64,000 nucleotides of DNA from Lunularia cruciata (lineage: Eukaryota > Streptophyta > Marchantiopsida > Lunulariales > Lunulariaceae). The stretch is from NCBI GenBank assembly GCA_948567375.1, contig OX419757.1, forward strand, positions 9,748,974-9,812,973, in the 5' to 3' direction. The notes beneath the pieces are model-generated. The model was given only the letters and a program-made list of their open reading frames with translations, did not search any database and was not told where the DNA came from. Shown one piece after another: positions 12,054-22,699 of the stretch (position 1 is its first letter; each line of letters opens with the position of its first letter). The position numbers and the translations under genes were made by a program.

Positions 12054-12105
12054 AGCGTTTCTCTTGGGAGGCTCGTTATCATCTCTCGGAGCTATTTGGG
12101 AATGA
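12054..12105 (+). pseudogene. Displaced last codons of the terpene synthase gene
   Basis: After removing 4780-12048 and one TATAT copy, codon GGA-TAT-AT at 4772-4779 continues into A-GCG-TTT at 12054. The frame stays open for 17 more codons and ends in TGA at 12103-12105. The joined C-terminus (GYIAFLLGG...AIWE) has a plausible length for the last helix of a terpene synthase. It is inferred only from the frame and the candidate target-site duplication. Confidence 0.5.
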
Positions 12106-13492
12106 TTGGTATCAAGGTGACCGCCTCTAGGCATGAGATGCTTCCTCCACAGTTCATATAATTCTACAGAAAAGTTTTCAGCCCTTCAGGCATATATTTC
12201 CATATTTGATGAATATCAATCCAGGTCTATGATCATAGGGTAACTTAGTCTACAGTAACTATATCATGATACAGTTACTTTTTAAACTTATATTTGACGA
12301 AATAAAAACTTTCCGTCCATGGGTGTTAAGCTTGCGTTTTACAACAATGTCCCAATCAGTCTTCAGAATGCAGTCGATGCATGGCATTCTGGTTCCACCT
12401 TGTATTGTAAGAAGATTAGTTGAAAGACTGGTGCAGAGATAGGATAGGGTGCTGATGGGCATTCAGCCCTTGAATACGTCATTATGTAAGCCCTTGAAGG
12501 TACAAATATCACATGATAATATTTATACACCAACCAATTATATATTTTACTAGTATATATAAACTGCAGTATATAAAGGTGATATTATCAGCAGAGAATT
12601 TGTTCTATACCTACCACTTATCGATAATACTGGTTGTATTAGGATATACTGGTATATCTAAATTGTAGCAAAATCATTCTCTTAGTACATGGCAAAAAGC
12701 TTTTTGATTATCTATATGAGACAAAGCAGAAATAACCTGGATATTTTTGTACTTCAGGCAACTTAAACTCTGTGCAATATAACTGCCAACCTTTGCTGGT
12801 CAACTTGTTTGAGATGTAGACAATAATTATAACCCAGGTTTCTTTTCCTATTTTATTTATGGATTGCCTGCGGCCAGGTTACCTGGACTACCTTATGAGC
12901 TTGTCTATGAAGTGCTTTTGTGAGTTGGAAAGATTCAATGGTGGTGATTGTTATGGTGATCTTATATTTTACTCAAGTTGTAAATTACACAGCTTTTCTA
13001 AAATCGTGTTAGAAAAGGAGACTTTTCAAAAGTCTCCTTCTCTATGGAGGTATGTGTATGTAGCTCAAAAGGCTCCTTGTGTATGGAGGTATGTGTATGT
13101 AGCTCAAAGATATTTTTTTTGTTCTCCCGATGAGGGAAAGCATCTTCAAAGATAGTTTTTGGGAGTGATGAATTCAATCCAGTTTGTGAATATTTCCTCA
13201 CTTGACTTAACAAATTAACAATAAAAACAAGAATTAGCTTATGGATATTCTAGCAAGGAGCAGTTCAAAACCCGTAAAATGGTTAGTGTTTTGCATACTT
13301 CAGCTACACTGCATACACATGGTGAAGTACTCAGAATACAAATCTTTGGACAGACTAAGGCTCGATCGTCAGAAATTGCGGTTAAGATAATTCTGAGGAA
13401 GTTCGAAACCGAGCTCGGAGTCCCTAAGATACATACGTACTAAGTTAAAGTGTTTAAGATGTACATTGGCTTCAAGACCTAGATCCAGTTTA
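12106..13492. other. Intergenic region with small repeats
   Basis: No convincing gene is seen. An open frame at 12859-13155 begins with a Cys/Gly-containing stretch but resembles nothing recognised, and its end runs through a local tandem repeat. The repeat is GTATGGAGGTATGTGTATGT (13041 and 13080, ~39-bp period). A near-perfect hairpin is present at 13015-13039. Confidence 0.5.
13015..13039. repeat. Perfect inverted repeat (hairpin)
   Basis: AAGGAGACTTTT is followed by a single C and then its exact reverse complement. This gives a 12-bp stem with almost no loop, in a gene-free stretch. As there is no room for a loop, it is better described as a palindrome that could extrude as a cruciform. 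Confidence 0.85.
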
Positions 13493-14137
13493 ATGGACAT
13501 GAAGTTTTACATGGAATCGTCATGGCAGGACATGCTTACAGCTGGAATGGACTCGTCACAGGGTTCAGTCCTCTGGACGATGGCTGACCTTATGCGACAT
13601 CCAGAAATCATGACCAAAGTCAAAGAAGAACTCGACCTCGTCGCCGGGAGGAAAAGAGTTGTAGACGAATCAGACTTCAAGAGCTTGACATATTTAGAAG
13701 CAGTTACAAAAGAAAGCATGAGGCTGCATCCTGCAATAGGAGAACTGCCACCTCGCGGAACGATTCAGGCTACCAAAGTAGATGGTTACGACGTACCCGT
13801 TCAAAACAATTCGGATGGTGAATTCATATCCCGGATGATGAGAGATCCCAAAGTGGGCCCAATCCCTTGGAGTTCAATCCGGAGCGGTTCTCGAACAGTT
13901 CCATCGACTATCGAGGATCACACTTTGATTTCATCCCCATTTGGTTCAGGTCGAAGAATATGTCCAGGCATGAACCTGGGGAAGCTCGATTTTGTTTTCG
14001 CAGTAGCACAGCTTGTTCATACACGTGAGTTTTCTCTATCATCGGGAATGAAACCCAAGGATGTTTGCATAGAGAAGAAACCTGGGACCAGCGTGATGAT
14101 GGCAGAGGACTTCAGTTGCTCGTTTCTCCGCGCTTAA
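13493..14137 (+). pseudogene. Cytochrome P450 pseudogene (CYP71-clan-like, C-terminal half)
   Basis: Plant P450s are haem monooxygenases of the ER membrane. Only the C-terminal half is present, starting just before the I helix (LTAGMDSSQG) and running through the K-helix ExxR (KESMRLHP) to the haem-binding [11 protein letters not shown] at 13937-13968, with the Cys ligand intact. There is no N-terminal membrane anchor. Between 13795 and 13940 the frame shifts at least four times. The KTI.MVNSY strand is in frame +2 near 13803-13838. RDPKV is back in the main frame, and [10 protein letters not shown] is in another frame near 13860-13895. The open frame survives only because the shifts compensate, and the resulting middle is nonsense. 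The first ATG in the frame is 13493. A role in modifying the neighbouring terpene synthase's product is conceivable but not shown. Confidence 0.85.
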
Positions 14138-14226
14138 ACGAGATAGTCTACAAAGCAGCTGGGATCAAACTATAGACCTCTTAACTCATTTTCAATAACA
14201 GGTTCATTACAAGGTAAAATTGTGCT

Positions 14227-14262
14227 GCAGAACTCATCATTTCACCAGATGATGAGTTCTGC
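14227..14262. repeat. 14-bp perfect inverted repeat, 8-nt loop
   Basis: GCAGAACTCATCAT (14227-14240) and its exact complement ATGATGAGTTCTGC (14249-14262) flank TTCACCAG. It lies 90 bp past the P450 stop codon and could form a hairpin in a 3' UTR. Confidence 0.9.
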
Positions 14263-14403
14263 ATCGGAGTAAGTTATTCTGGAGACTGTGGGTCAGAGTT
14301 TTTTGGCAAGGTTTTTGTACAAGGACTCAAGTATCATTACATGCGAATTGGAGTCCCACTCAGGGACACTTTGCTTATTGGTACAATACTCCTCATCTCC
14401 TCG

Positions 14404-14444
14404 ATATAATACCTCCTCGACAGTACCTCGAGGAGGTATATATT
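14404..14444. repeat. Inverted repeat around TACCTCCTCGA
   Basis: TACCTCCTCGA (14410-14420) pairs with TCGAGGAGGTA (14428-14438) across the 7-nt loop CAGTACC. Imperfect AT pairing extends the stem by several bases on each side. It lies about 90 bp upstream of the small ORF at 14535. Confidence 0.85.
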
Positions 14445-14534
14445 GAAGGTTACGTGTGATTAAACTAATTTCTCATCCTTCAGTGCTACAGATCTCAAAT
14501 CAGATATCTTATCAAACCTCAAATTCCATTATAG

Positions 14535-14729
14535 ATGCTCGGTTTGAGAGGAAAAACGCCCGACCAAGTCTCAAGTGCCAGCGAAGTGCTGAAGGAGTTG
14601 ATGAGGATACGAAGACAAGAAAAACAGCAACCTCGAAATAAGTTTTCTTTCAAGCGTAACCATTCCCGTTCGGGTCGGCATGTTTTCGTAGTACGAACTA
14701 CCACCAAGCGTTGCGACGTCTCGACTTAG
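14535..14729 (+). CDS. Small basic ORF upstream of the Arg/Ser-rich ORF
   Basis: This 64-codon frame starts with ATG and ends in TAG. The product is rich in Lys and Arg (KELMRIRRQEKQQPRNK) and matches no family I recognise. It is in the same frame as the long ORF that follows, and no other in-frame stop separates them. It may be the N-terminal exon or readthrough leader of that protein. A GT..AG pair at 14688-14729 would join them in phase but would make a 42-nt intron, shorter than plants normally splice. It may also be just an upstream ORF. Confidence 0.4.
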   Translation: MLGLRGKTPDQVSSASEVLKELMRIRRQEKQQPRNKFSFKRNHSRSGRHVFVVRTTTKRCDVST

Positions 14730-14819
14730 CAATACGAGCAACGAACAAATGGATTGCAAAACTCAATTTCGCTTGTATTGCCTGTTGGGAGAGCATTCCC
14801 TGTCTTCGTGTCCAACAAA

Positions 14820-16556
14820 ATGTCGAGGTACGAATCTATGATGGTTGGCGATTACATCTCTGATCGCGATTCTGACGATGGATCCGAAGGACATGGACGC
14901 AGTCGAAGTTCTGGAGGACGTAGAAGTAGCAGGGGAAGGAGCTTGGACCGATTGCAGCAAGATATTGATATAGATGCAAGATCAGAAATTATATTAAGTC
15001 CACCGGAGGAAGGACCCAGGTATCATTCTCTTATGGTTGGCGATTACATTTCTGATCGACAAACTGTGGGAGGAAGTGGAGGGAGCAGGGATCCTGTATC
15101 TCAATTGCAGCGGGATAGAGATATCGTCGCAAGCTCAGAAACTATTCGAAATGCATCTCGTTCGAATATAGATAGCAATCGTTCGGGACCATCGAGACGT
15201 GCTGGCCTCCCATCAGTACGTAGGAATGACAATCGTTCGGGACCATCGCGTCCTTATGATCAGCCACCATCTCCTCCGCGGAGCAATCGGTCCGGACCGT
15301 CAAGACCTCATCGCCAACTAGCATCTCCCACACCATCGCTTGTAAATGCTTCGAGAGGCAGATCTCCAGAGCAGCGGGATGAGGAGTATTCTGGATGGCG
15401 AGCTGACCCCTTGGATTATCTGGAAAATAGACAATCGATGTCAACGCGAAGTAGGGATTCGAACCCACCTCCTGAGTGGATGCTCCCACCCAGACTCCGT
15501 TCTCCATCCCATATCTCCGAGATAGCAGCAGCACCAGAACCCCTCGAAGACCCATATGAACCTATGAACGAGTCGGACGCCCTTCTGCCTTCCGAAGGCA
15601 ATGAGGGTCAGAGTTCTCTCGACTCTGTAGTTAGTGGCAGCATGAACCAATACTTAGGACCAATGGGTCGAGCCACCCGCCAGGCATTAGCAGAAAGAGA
15701 AGCCGTGCGCTATATAAACGCTCGAGGAGATCGTTCAAGAAGTCCTCTTCGCTCTAGATCCAATCAGTCACGAAGTAGAGACTCCAGCCCCGCTCGTAGA
15801 GTTCTTGGTGCAATGGGTGCTTTGAGTCTAAACGCACATAGTAGATCCAGACCTGGAAGTGCACCCAGAACTCCTAGGATTTCCTTAGGAATCAGTCCAG
15901 ATGAAATTCTACCCGAACCTTACCGGCCTATTCCAGAACCAAATCGATCCGGACCGTCCCGGCCTGCTGGGCGAGGTAGGTCGCCTCCCAGAGATAACGA
16001 CTCATCTTACGATGTGCCAGGTAGTTTTGCCGCCTTCTTAGGACCAGTTGCCAGAGCGAACTACGCAGCATTAGCAGAACGACGTCGTACTCCGCATCCA
16101 GTTCGTCCTAGATGGGAGTCCCCATTGGATGACACTGGTGCTAGTACGCCAAGGACTGAGGATGAACAAACCGCTTTAAGATATGCTGATTTCACCGCGA
16201 GGAATAATCAGCGTTATGAACCCGTCCGTGCACATGTGCATCACGATAACATCCCAAACAGATATCGTAATGGACCGGATTATGGGACCCGTCCTAGGAG
16301 TCCAAGTAGAGGTCGAGGGCGGGGTTGGAATTGGGAGAACAATGTGAGAACGGAAACTGATCCCCAGTTCTCAGACGCTACCGGGCACTATTCACATGAT
16401 GAAGGCAGCGCCCCTGGTAGAGATGGATTTAGCGCAAGAACACACCACCCACATTTCCCTCGTCCTATCGAGGATCGGCAGTTTGGAGTTGGGGGCGGTC
16501 GGTACCAACACCAGGAAGATCAAATTGAGAGCGTGTGGGATGACAACTTTTCATGA
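14820..16556 (+). CDS. Arg/Ser/Pro-rich repeat protein of unknown function
   Basis: This single open frame of 578 codons is free of stops in a region where other frames are closed. The first in-frame ATG is 14820; the frame is open further upstream to the TAG at 14727. I do not recognise the protein. The sequence looks disordered (Arg, Ser, Pro, Gly, Asp) with no membrane segment. It has internal repeats. MVGDYISDR occurs twice (about residues 8 and 71), each preceded by YxSx. NRSGPSR occurs four times (codons near 15177, 15231, 15285 and 15944). A longer LGPxxRAxxxALAER unit occurs near 15654 and 16038, each followed by an ALRY- or AVRY-type segment. The NRSGPSR copies use different synonymous codons, as expected if the protein is conserved. 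RS dipeptides suggest nuclear or RNA association, which is only inference. Confidence 0.6.
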   Translation: MSRYESMMVGDYISDRDSDDGSEGHGRSRSSGGRRSSRGRSLDRLQQDIDIDARSEIILSPPEEGPRYHSLMVGDYISDRQTVGGSGGSRDPVSQLQRDRDIVASSETIRNASRSNIDSNRSGPSRRAGLPSVRRNDNRSGPSRPYDQPPSPPRSNRSGPSRPHRQLASPTPSLVNASRGRSPEQRDEEYSGWRADPLDYLENRQSMSTRSRDSNPPPEWMLPPRLRSPSHISEIAAAPEPLEDPYEPMNESDALLPSEGNEGQSSLDSVVSGSMNQYLGPMGRATRQALAEREAVRYINARGDRSRSPLRSRSNQSRSRDSSPARRVLGAMGALSLNAHSRSRPGSAPRTPRISLGISPDEILPEPYRPIPEPNRSGPSRPAGRGRSPPRDNDSSYDVPGSFAAFLGPVARANYAALAERRRTPHPVRPRWESPLDDTGASTPRTEDEQTALRYADFTARNNQRYEPVRAHVHHDNIPNRYRNGPDYGTRPRSPSRGRGRGWNWENNVRTETDPQFSDATGHYSHDEGSAPGRDGFSARTHHPHFPRPIEDRQFGVGGGRYQHQEDQIESVWDDNFS

Positions 16557-19500
16557 GCTCTAAGGTACGTTCACTGTTCGAGGAACTAGTCAGCTATTAA
16601 CGAATGTAAAAGATCTAGAGCACTGGATGTTCAAGGAGAGCTGCAGCCCGAACAAGATTTTAAACGGATCATCTGGTGAATACGAAAGAGCCCGGGTAAG
16701 TACGGGTTAACGATACAGTCAAGCGTTGCATGTTAACAGTGATAGCAGTAAGTTGCGTCAGTGTGCCATCTTTCTCTGACAAGAAATGCCCTCGACATCG
16801 TCTACCGTCAACATCGTTCTACATATATAATCCTGGGATTGATCAACGATCGCCTTCACCAAGCTCCTTTCTAGACTAAACGTACACACTAAATCTAACG
16901 ACCAGCTATGGTTATCGTGATGGTATCATCATTCGGAGTTTCTACAAGCCCAGGAATCTGGTAAACACGAAACCCGAGTACTTGTTTCCGCTCCCCTTTA
17001 AGTTTTCTACAATCTACTCTAGATATAGAATACAAGTCTAACAGAAGCAAGAATTACGCTTAGAAAACAAATTATGAAAATCATATTCTCTAAGGTGTTC
17101 CCTGCGAAAGAAACCCTTCCTCGTTAGTAATCTCAGCAGTCCGAGTATTTCGAACTATTGTTGATGAGAAGCTAACCCGACTCTTATTACTCGACGGTTG
17201 TGGTATCGTGGATGGATTACGGCTGCGAGGTCTGCTTTTCATCCTAATCATGACTCAAAAACAGATCAACTCGTAGACGATCCGTAATCCACTTCCAGCT
17301 GTCGTTCTTATCATTGTCCACAGCAGGTTTGCAACTGCTATATCTTACTTTAAGAACATCCCAAGTTAGAGTGATCGTCTAATCCAAATATCGGGGAGGA
17401 CATACAAGACCACCCTATGAGAGTGGGCAAGCCCTGGAGCAGTGGCCGTAATGCTGAAGGCCATCTTCCAGCATGCCTTTGGTATAGTCGGTATGTGGTC
17501 GCCTTCTTCTCATTTGGTATAGTCACTTCAGTGGTTAGAGAAAATACATTCGAGAGCGCTCACCTGGGTTAGAAGAGATGGATATAGTTACAATTGCATC
17601 GCAGGGGCTGCATATGTCCATCTGCATCAGTACACTGAAAACAAACTTTGTGGCAGTCAGTCCGCGAGTTACTTCCTGTCGTTTTAAATTATGTAGTCAG
17701 CCCGTATAACAACCCACGCGCCACCGAAATGATCATCCCATTGTTGATAGTCAGAGATCTTCTCAAATTTATGATTTATCGAGCTTCTGTTGCGGATAGC
17801 TGCAGAGTCTCACTCTACCATGCTTGACCTTGCACATTCAGTTTGCTGCAATCTTTCCTGTCTGTATGGCATCCCAATAGTTTTTCCTTCCTAAATAGGA
17901 TTTTTTCTAAATGTCCTTAATAATGCATAGACTTTCCAAGCACATTCAGTTTGCTGCAATCGTTCCTGTATGTGTGGCATCCCCAATAGTGTTTCCTTCC
18001 TGAATAGGATTTTTTATTTTTATTTTTTCTAAATGATTTTTTCTTAATAATGCATAGCCTTTCAATGAGAAGATTATTGACTGTTGATTCGATAAACATA
18101 AGATTAAATATGTTTGTTTTTGAGTTTGTCATATGTGCCAACCATTTCAACTGCTCAGAGATGCGCTATAAGGTAACTGATGAAACAACTGCAATGTGAA
18201 GCTTCGCTAAATGATCATAATTTTTTGAAGGTCATAAAAGTGATCTTTTAATTCCAATCCTTAAGATCCAACACTAATGCTCTAGCGTACTCTCTCTTGT
18301 ATTCCAAGTGAGATTATTTAGTAAGAAGATTCTGAATATTTATGAATATTAATATAAATTTTGAGTTGAGAGAAATACATTCAAAAATTAGTTCCCATAC
18401 TTCTCTTTTAACTCAATTAAATGAAATAAATATAATATATATTTTAATTGCAGGAAATTCTCGAAAGATAACTTGTAAAAATTATGGATGTTGTTATTAT
18501 TTCTAGATAATCCCATTATATTTAAAGCATATAAGTCTACTAGATGATGTTGAAATATTTTGAGACATTAATACAGTTAAAATACTTATACTTTGTTGTC
18601 ATGAATGCGCATTGTAATGTAGAGTAACAAACTCAGCATAAACATTATAATTCATCTCTCCTTACTGGCATGGAGAAATTTTTCAAATTTCTGATTACTT
18701 CAAATGGATAATTAGAAATGATTTCAACTTGCTAAATCGGAATTCTTATACTTATATTATAACTGAACTCTATGGAACTCTTATCCAACTCCCAAATCTT
18801 GATGGTGAGACCTAGGAAATTATCTTAATTTTCAAAATAAATCATCAAGATTTATTCAAATCATAATATTTTCTAAGAAAATATTTATAGATCACATTGA
18901 TGATTATTTATCATTATTAAGAGCAAGTACATGCAATGAAAATGATATCTTCTTCTGGCAATGAATTATTGTTCATATACAAGGTATTGTATTGGTTTTG
19001 GAGTCTCCTTTAACTTTAACTTATATTGATTGTCTTTACTTCCTATAAAAATATTAAGAAGTTTTTTATTTGAATTCATTTAGAAAAAAATTAGTCTGAG
19101 CTTAGACTTCAAAGTTTCATTTTGAGATTTAGAAATTCTATCTTGAATTCTGTGGATTTTATAGATGAAATTCAATTACTTTGAATTGATCACTTAAAAT
19201 ATATTATTTTGAGTTGATGATTTCATATCTTGGTCATCCTGGATCAAGAAGTTAAATTATTCTTATACAATTTAATTTATACCAGTAAAAGTCATGCAGA
19301 AGTTCTATCAATAATCATTTTTTAATAAATATACTTTCTATAGTCATACAATCTTGTAAATCAATACTTGTAATTTTCACTGACTACTACATAGCTGACA
19401 CATAAAACATGGTGAGATTCAACGTTATTATCCACTAGCAGCTGATACAATCAAATATGATGTGATCCATATCAAAAATCAAAATTGTCCTCTTGTTAAC

Positions 19501-19734
19501 TTGAGTACCGCTATATCTAAATGCAAAAAACTATAAACAAATTATTACTGTCTTTTTGTTAACTTGGTTACTGCTAAACCTAAATACCAAAATTAGTGTA
19601 TTATGAAGTTCATCTTTGTAAATTGCAGTTAAGATAATCTTTGTAAGTCTTGGTAAAAAATTGGAAGTGTCATTATTCTATCTCTACTTCAAGACTTTCA
19701 TTAATCTTTACCAGTTTATAACGTCCAATCTAGA
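16557..19734. other. Long gene-free interval
   Basis: 16557-17830 has mixed composition and could include the 3' UTR of the preceding ORF, but no gene is seen. From about 18180 the DNA becomes very AT-rich with stops in all frames. The only structured item is the tandem duplication at 17832-18064. Confidence 0.5.
17832..18064. repeat. ~107-bp imperfect tandem duplication
   Basis: GCACATTCAGTTTGCTGCAATC occurs at about 17832 and 17940. Both copies continue through CCTTCCT..ATAGGATTTTTT to TTAATAATGCATAG. The second copy has an inserted T/A-rich run. Confidence 0.85.
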
Positions 19735-21431
19735 CCTTATACTTAGAAGAGAAAGTAGCCAGTGCGACTCGGAATGCCCTAATGCATGGTTGAGATAGGA
19801 TCCAAGAGCCTGGACCCTTGCCGAAGCAAGAGCAAAGATGTGCTCTAGTAGCCTGACAAATGGACGAGTCAACTACGAGAGAATGAAGTGTATATTGACA
19901 TTGTTGCTCCATCAAGGAAGACTGTAAACCTCTTGTCCAATTTCATGATAGTGAAGCAAAAGATGGAAAGTCCTTGCATGTCCGCGGGGACAGACTTTTT
20001 TTTTCTACCACAATAACATATGGAGAGAAAAGGATCCTTCCTCCACCTATGTCACATAAGTCTGCAAAACCAACCTATCAACAACCACAAAATGAGAGGA
20101 AAGTAGAGTGCCAAGAGAGTCCAACTACCCAAAAACACTATAGGTGCCATCTCTTTCATAGATAGCAAGCCAACCCCTCCATACAAGATTGATAGAGATG
20201 TCTATCTATGTGTCAAATCCCCTATTAACACTCAAATGTCCCTGGTCCAATAATGTTACCAAAGACTCCCATAATCCTCCTATCAAAGGCTCTCAAATGT
20301 GGTAGGAAGGTCAAGGAGGGTGGAACTACGCATAGGAGGTAAGTCGGTTGACGAGCAATATTAGAGGAGAGTATACCAAATGTCACCTCTAGATCTCTAG
20401 TATTGAAGGTCATCCATATGGAGAACATCCTCTACAAGAGCAATGTCTAAGAAGCATGTGATAAAATCCTTGGATCCTATTGGCACTCCAAGAATACATA
20501 GTCCATCTATAGATGTGATACACCCTTTTGGAAGCTCAAGGTGGAGAGGTATACCTAAAGGGGACCATACCCTACACTTTGACACCTTGACTCTCAAACC
20601 TACTAGATGTAGCTTGGTAGTCAAGTGGTCAAAGGCTTGCCTAATCTGATCTACAAGGCCCACAATGTATGTATCATCTGCCAAGGAGAGAAATACACAA
20701 TGTGGGGTGGCCAAAGTAATTGATAAGAGGGCTCTAAAGTGAGCCATGGAAAATAAGGATCCCCTAAAGGATCTCCTTGATGTAGTTGACTTCAAGACAA
20801 TGAATCCTTCTTGTGAACAACTGTGCTGATAATAAAGAGGAGCAAGAGAACCATAAAAAGACCACATAAAAGGAATAAGACTCGCCAAGGATCCACCATC
20901 CTCCCTGAGTTCTCTAAAGATGGATGCTTGTGAGATGTTATTAAAAGCATTCTCAATATCCACTTGGAGGACAACCCACTCCGGATGGATATCTAGGAGT
21001 GCCCTAATATCTAGAGATATAGCTTCACATCCTCCAAGTGTATCTACTCCAAATTGATATGGATTGAGGTGTTGTTGGAAGTGAGAATGATTTTGAAGGA
21101 CAATGGTATGGTTGAACAAATGCAAAAGGATCTTTCCAATAGCAATTGGTCTAATTGCCCCTCGAGTCCTTCTCCATTGCAAGAAGTTGACTAGCACCTA
21201 ACACCCAACGAACAAACATAGGAATGTTTCCTCTTGCTATTACTACAGTCACCTAAAACAACTTGATAAAATCACTACAAGGATTATCAGCCTGAAAGCA
21301 ATCTCTAAGATGCTCATATACCATCCTTGAAAGCCTCTTTGGGAAAGACAAGGTGCAGTGCACAATGCTTGTGCAAAAAGCAATCTATCAAGACATAAAG
21401 GTTGCTTAGGCTGATAATCTAAGGCCTCTAG
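19735..21431 (-). mobile_element. Element L: decayed R2-like LINE, part 1 (split by chromovirus A)
   Basis: On the minus strand this corresponds to codons of the intact LINE at about 42480-44190. IRPIAIGKILLHLF, the RT core (SLADDTYIVG near 20675) and the later RT or thumb segment up to SSICQATRAHL are recognisable. It ends at 19735 without the knuckle and endonuclease domains, so the 3' end has been lost. Stops and frameshifts occur throughout. At 21427-21431 it meets the LTR of element A, and the other half resumes at 38854. Confidence 0.88.
21427..21431. repeat. Target-site duplication TCTAG (left) of element A
   Basis: TCTAG stands immediately left of the TGTAAAAGACC LTR end and again at 38854-38858, immediately right of the other LTR's GTTACA end. 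Joining the flanks across one TCTAG restores the LINE alignment (CCACTAGAGG in the intact copy). Confidence 0.92.
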
Positions 21432-21915
21432 TGTAAAAGACCAAGACTAAAGAGAGAAATAAGAGAATAAAAGATCACATTCAAACACTTGAATGAGGGA
21501 AAATTTTGAATGCCTACCATGAGCTTGGACTTTGGTATTTGTAAGGAGAATACAATGCTCTTGAGAATCTTCTCAAGAAGTTTCCTTAAACCGCTTTCTT
21601 GGAGTGCAAGACAATTAATTGGGAAGCTTCTCAAGAATTTTCTTCTAGGAACTACCTACTTGGCGTCCAAGTTAAGCTAGTTGGAAGTTTTTTAGAATCT
21701 ACCTACTTGGGGGTACAAGTTAAGCTAACTAGGAAGCTTCCCAAGAAGCTTCCTCCTAGAATTCATCACTTGGCATGCATGTTACCCAATACTTGGAAGG
21801 TATCAATTAGATTCTTGGATACTTCTAGAATATTCTAGAATATTCTAGGCTAATTTGGCCTATTTGCTACTTTGTTAGCATTGACTAACTCATCGGTAAA
21901 CTCCATATTGTTACA
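21432..21915 (-). repeat. Element A 3' LTR
   Basis: The plus-strand ends are TGTAAAAGACC and TTGTTACA. A G-run polypurine tract (GCAGTGGGGGAATA on the minus strand) abuts its start at 21916. It contains several GAAGCTTC-like palindromes inside a ~60-bp internal repeat. Confidence 0.9.
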
Positions 21916-22699
21916 TATTCCCCCACTGCTAGTTGGTGATGTCCTCATCACCATTGAAGCTTCAAATTCTTGGATGGTCATTTGTGCATTTTGGAGATGA
22001 GAAAGAGGCTCCCAAGTGGTATCATGAAAGGGATACCCTTTCCATAGGACTTTGTACTCTATATGTTGTTGGCAGTCATGTTGGATGTGGTGACATGCAA
22101 GGATACGATCAACTTCATACTCTTCATGATCAATGAAAGTGACATGAGTAGGAGGAAGTTGGACATGAAAGGAAAAAGAAGATGGATTAAGAACAAAGGG
22201 TTTAAACTTGGAAATATGAAAGACATGGTAGATGCCCATGTGACAAGGCAAGGCTAGTCGGTAAGCAACAAGAGAAATGATTTTAGTGCATCAAAGGGTC
22301 CTATCCAATTATGAGCAAGTTTACGGACTTTGGGTATCAAGTAGGAAGGGTAGGTTACTAGATGAGAGTGTGATCTTATCATCAATGTGAAAGCTGAGAT
22401 CACAAGGATGGTAGTTTGCATATTGTTTTTGATTCTTTTGAGCAACAAGGAGATGAGCTTTGGCTAGTTGGAGGGATTGGAATATGGTGGTCAAGAAGGT
22501 AGAAGTATGAGGGAGATGAGATGGAGGAGGAGCAAGAAGGGAATCTGGAACACGTGGGTCTTGGCCAAAATTAAAGAAGAAAAGAGAGAATCCAATACTT
22601 GCATGTTTGGAGTTATTGTATGCAAACTCAACAACTAAAAGATGTTCATCCCATTTGATATGGTGAACATTGACAAACACAAAAAGCATATCCTCTAAG
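21916..22699 (-). pseudogene. Element A integrase C-terminus and chromodomain
   Basis: The minus-strand frame at 22321-22689 has HHIKWDEHLLVVEFAYNNSKH, the end of a gypsy integrase core. The frame at 21850-22251 has a chromodomain (EYEVDRILA... EYKVLWKGYP..TWEP), which defines a chromovirus. Chromodomains tether integrase to heterochromatin marks. The coding is cut at 22699 by element B and resumes at 34429. Confidence 0.85.
22695..22699. repeat. Target-site duplication of element B (CTAAG / CCAAG)
   Basis: CTAAG lies left of the B LTR at 22700, and CCAAG lies right of the other B LTR at 34429-34433. They differ by one transition. The flanking integrase of element A rejoins here (IEYANHTL to DMLF). 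Confidence 0.8.

Larger units (their letters stand above)
14138..14534. other. Gene-free interval with two strong inverted repeats
   Basis: Between the P450 stop and the next ORF there is no gene. The stretch is notable for two palindromes, at 14227-14262 and 14404-14444, annotated separately. Confidence 0.6.

Noticed and set aside
12103-12125. TTGGTATCAAGG as a primer-binding site of another element
   Set aside because: It resembles the tRNA-Met site but lies 55 bp past the inferred LTR end with no gag or LTR beside it. It is also explained by the terpene synthase 3' region.
14820-16556. Endogenous viral or capsid-like gene
   Set aside because: Repeats and Arg-rich composition invite the idea, but no viral motif is visible, so it is left as unknown.
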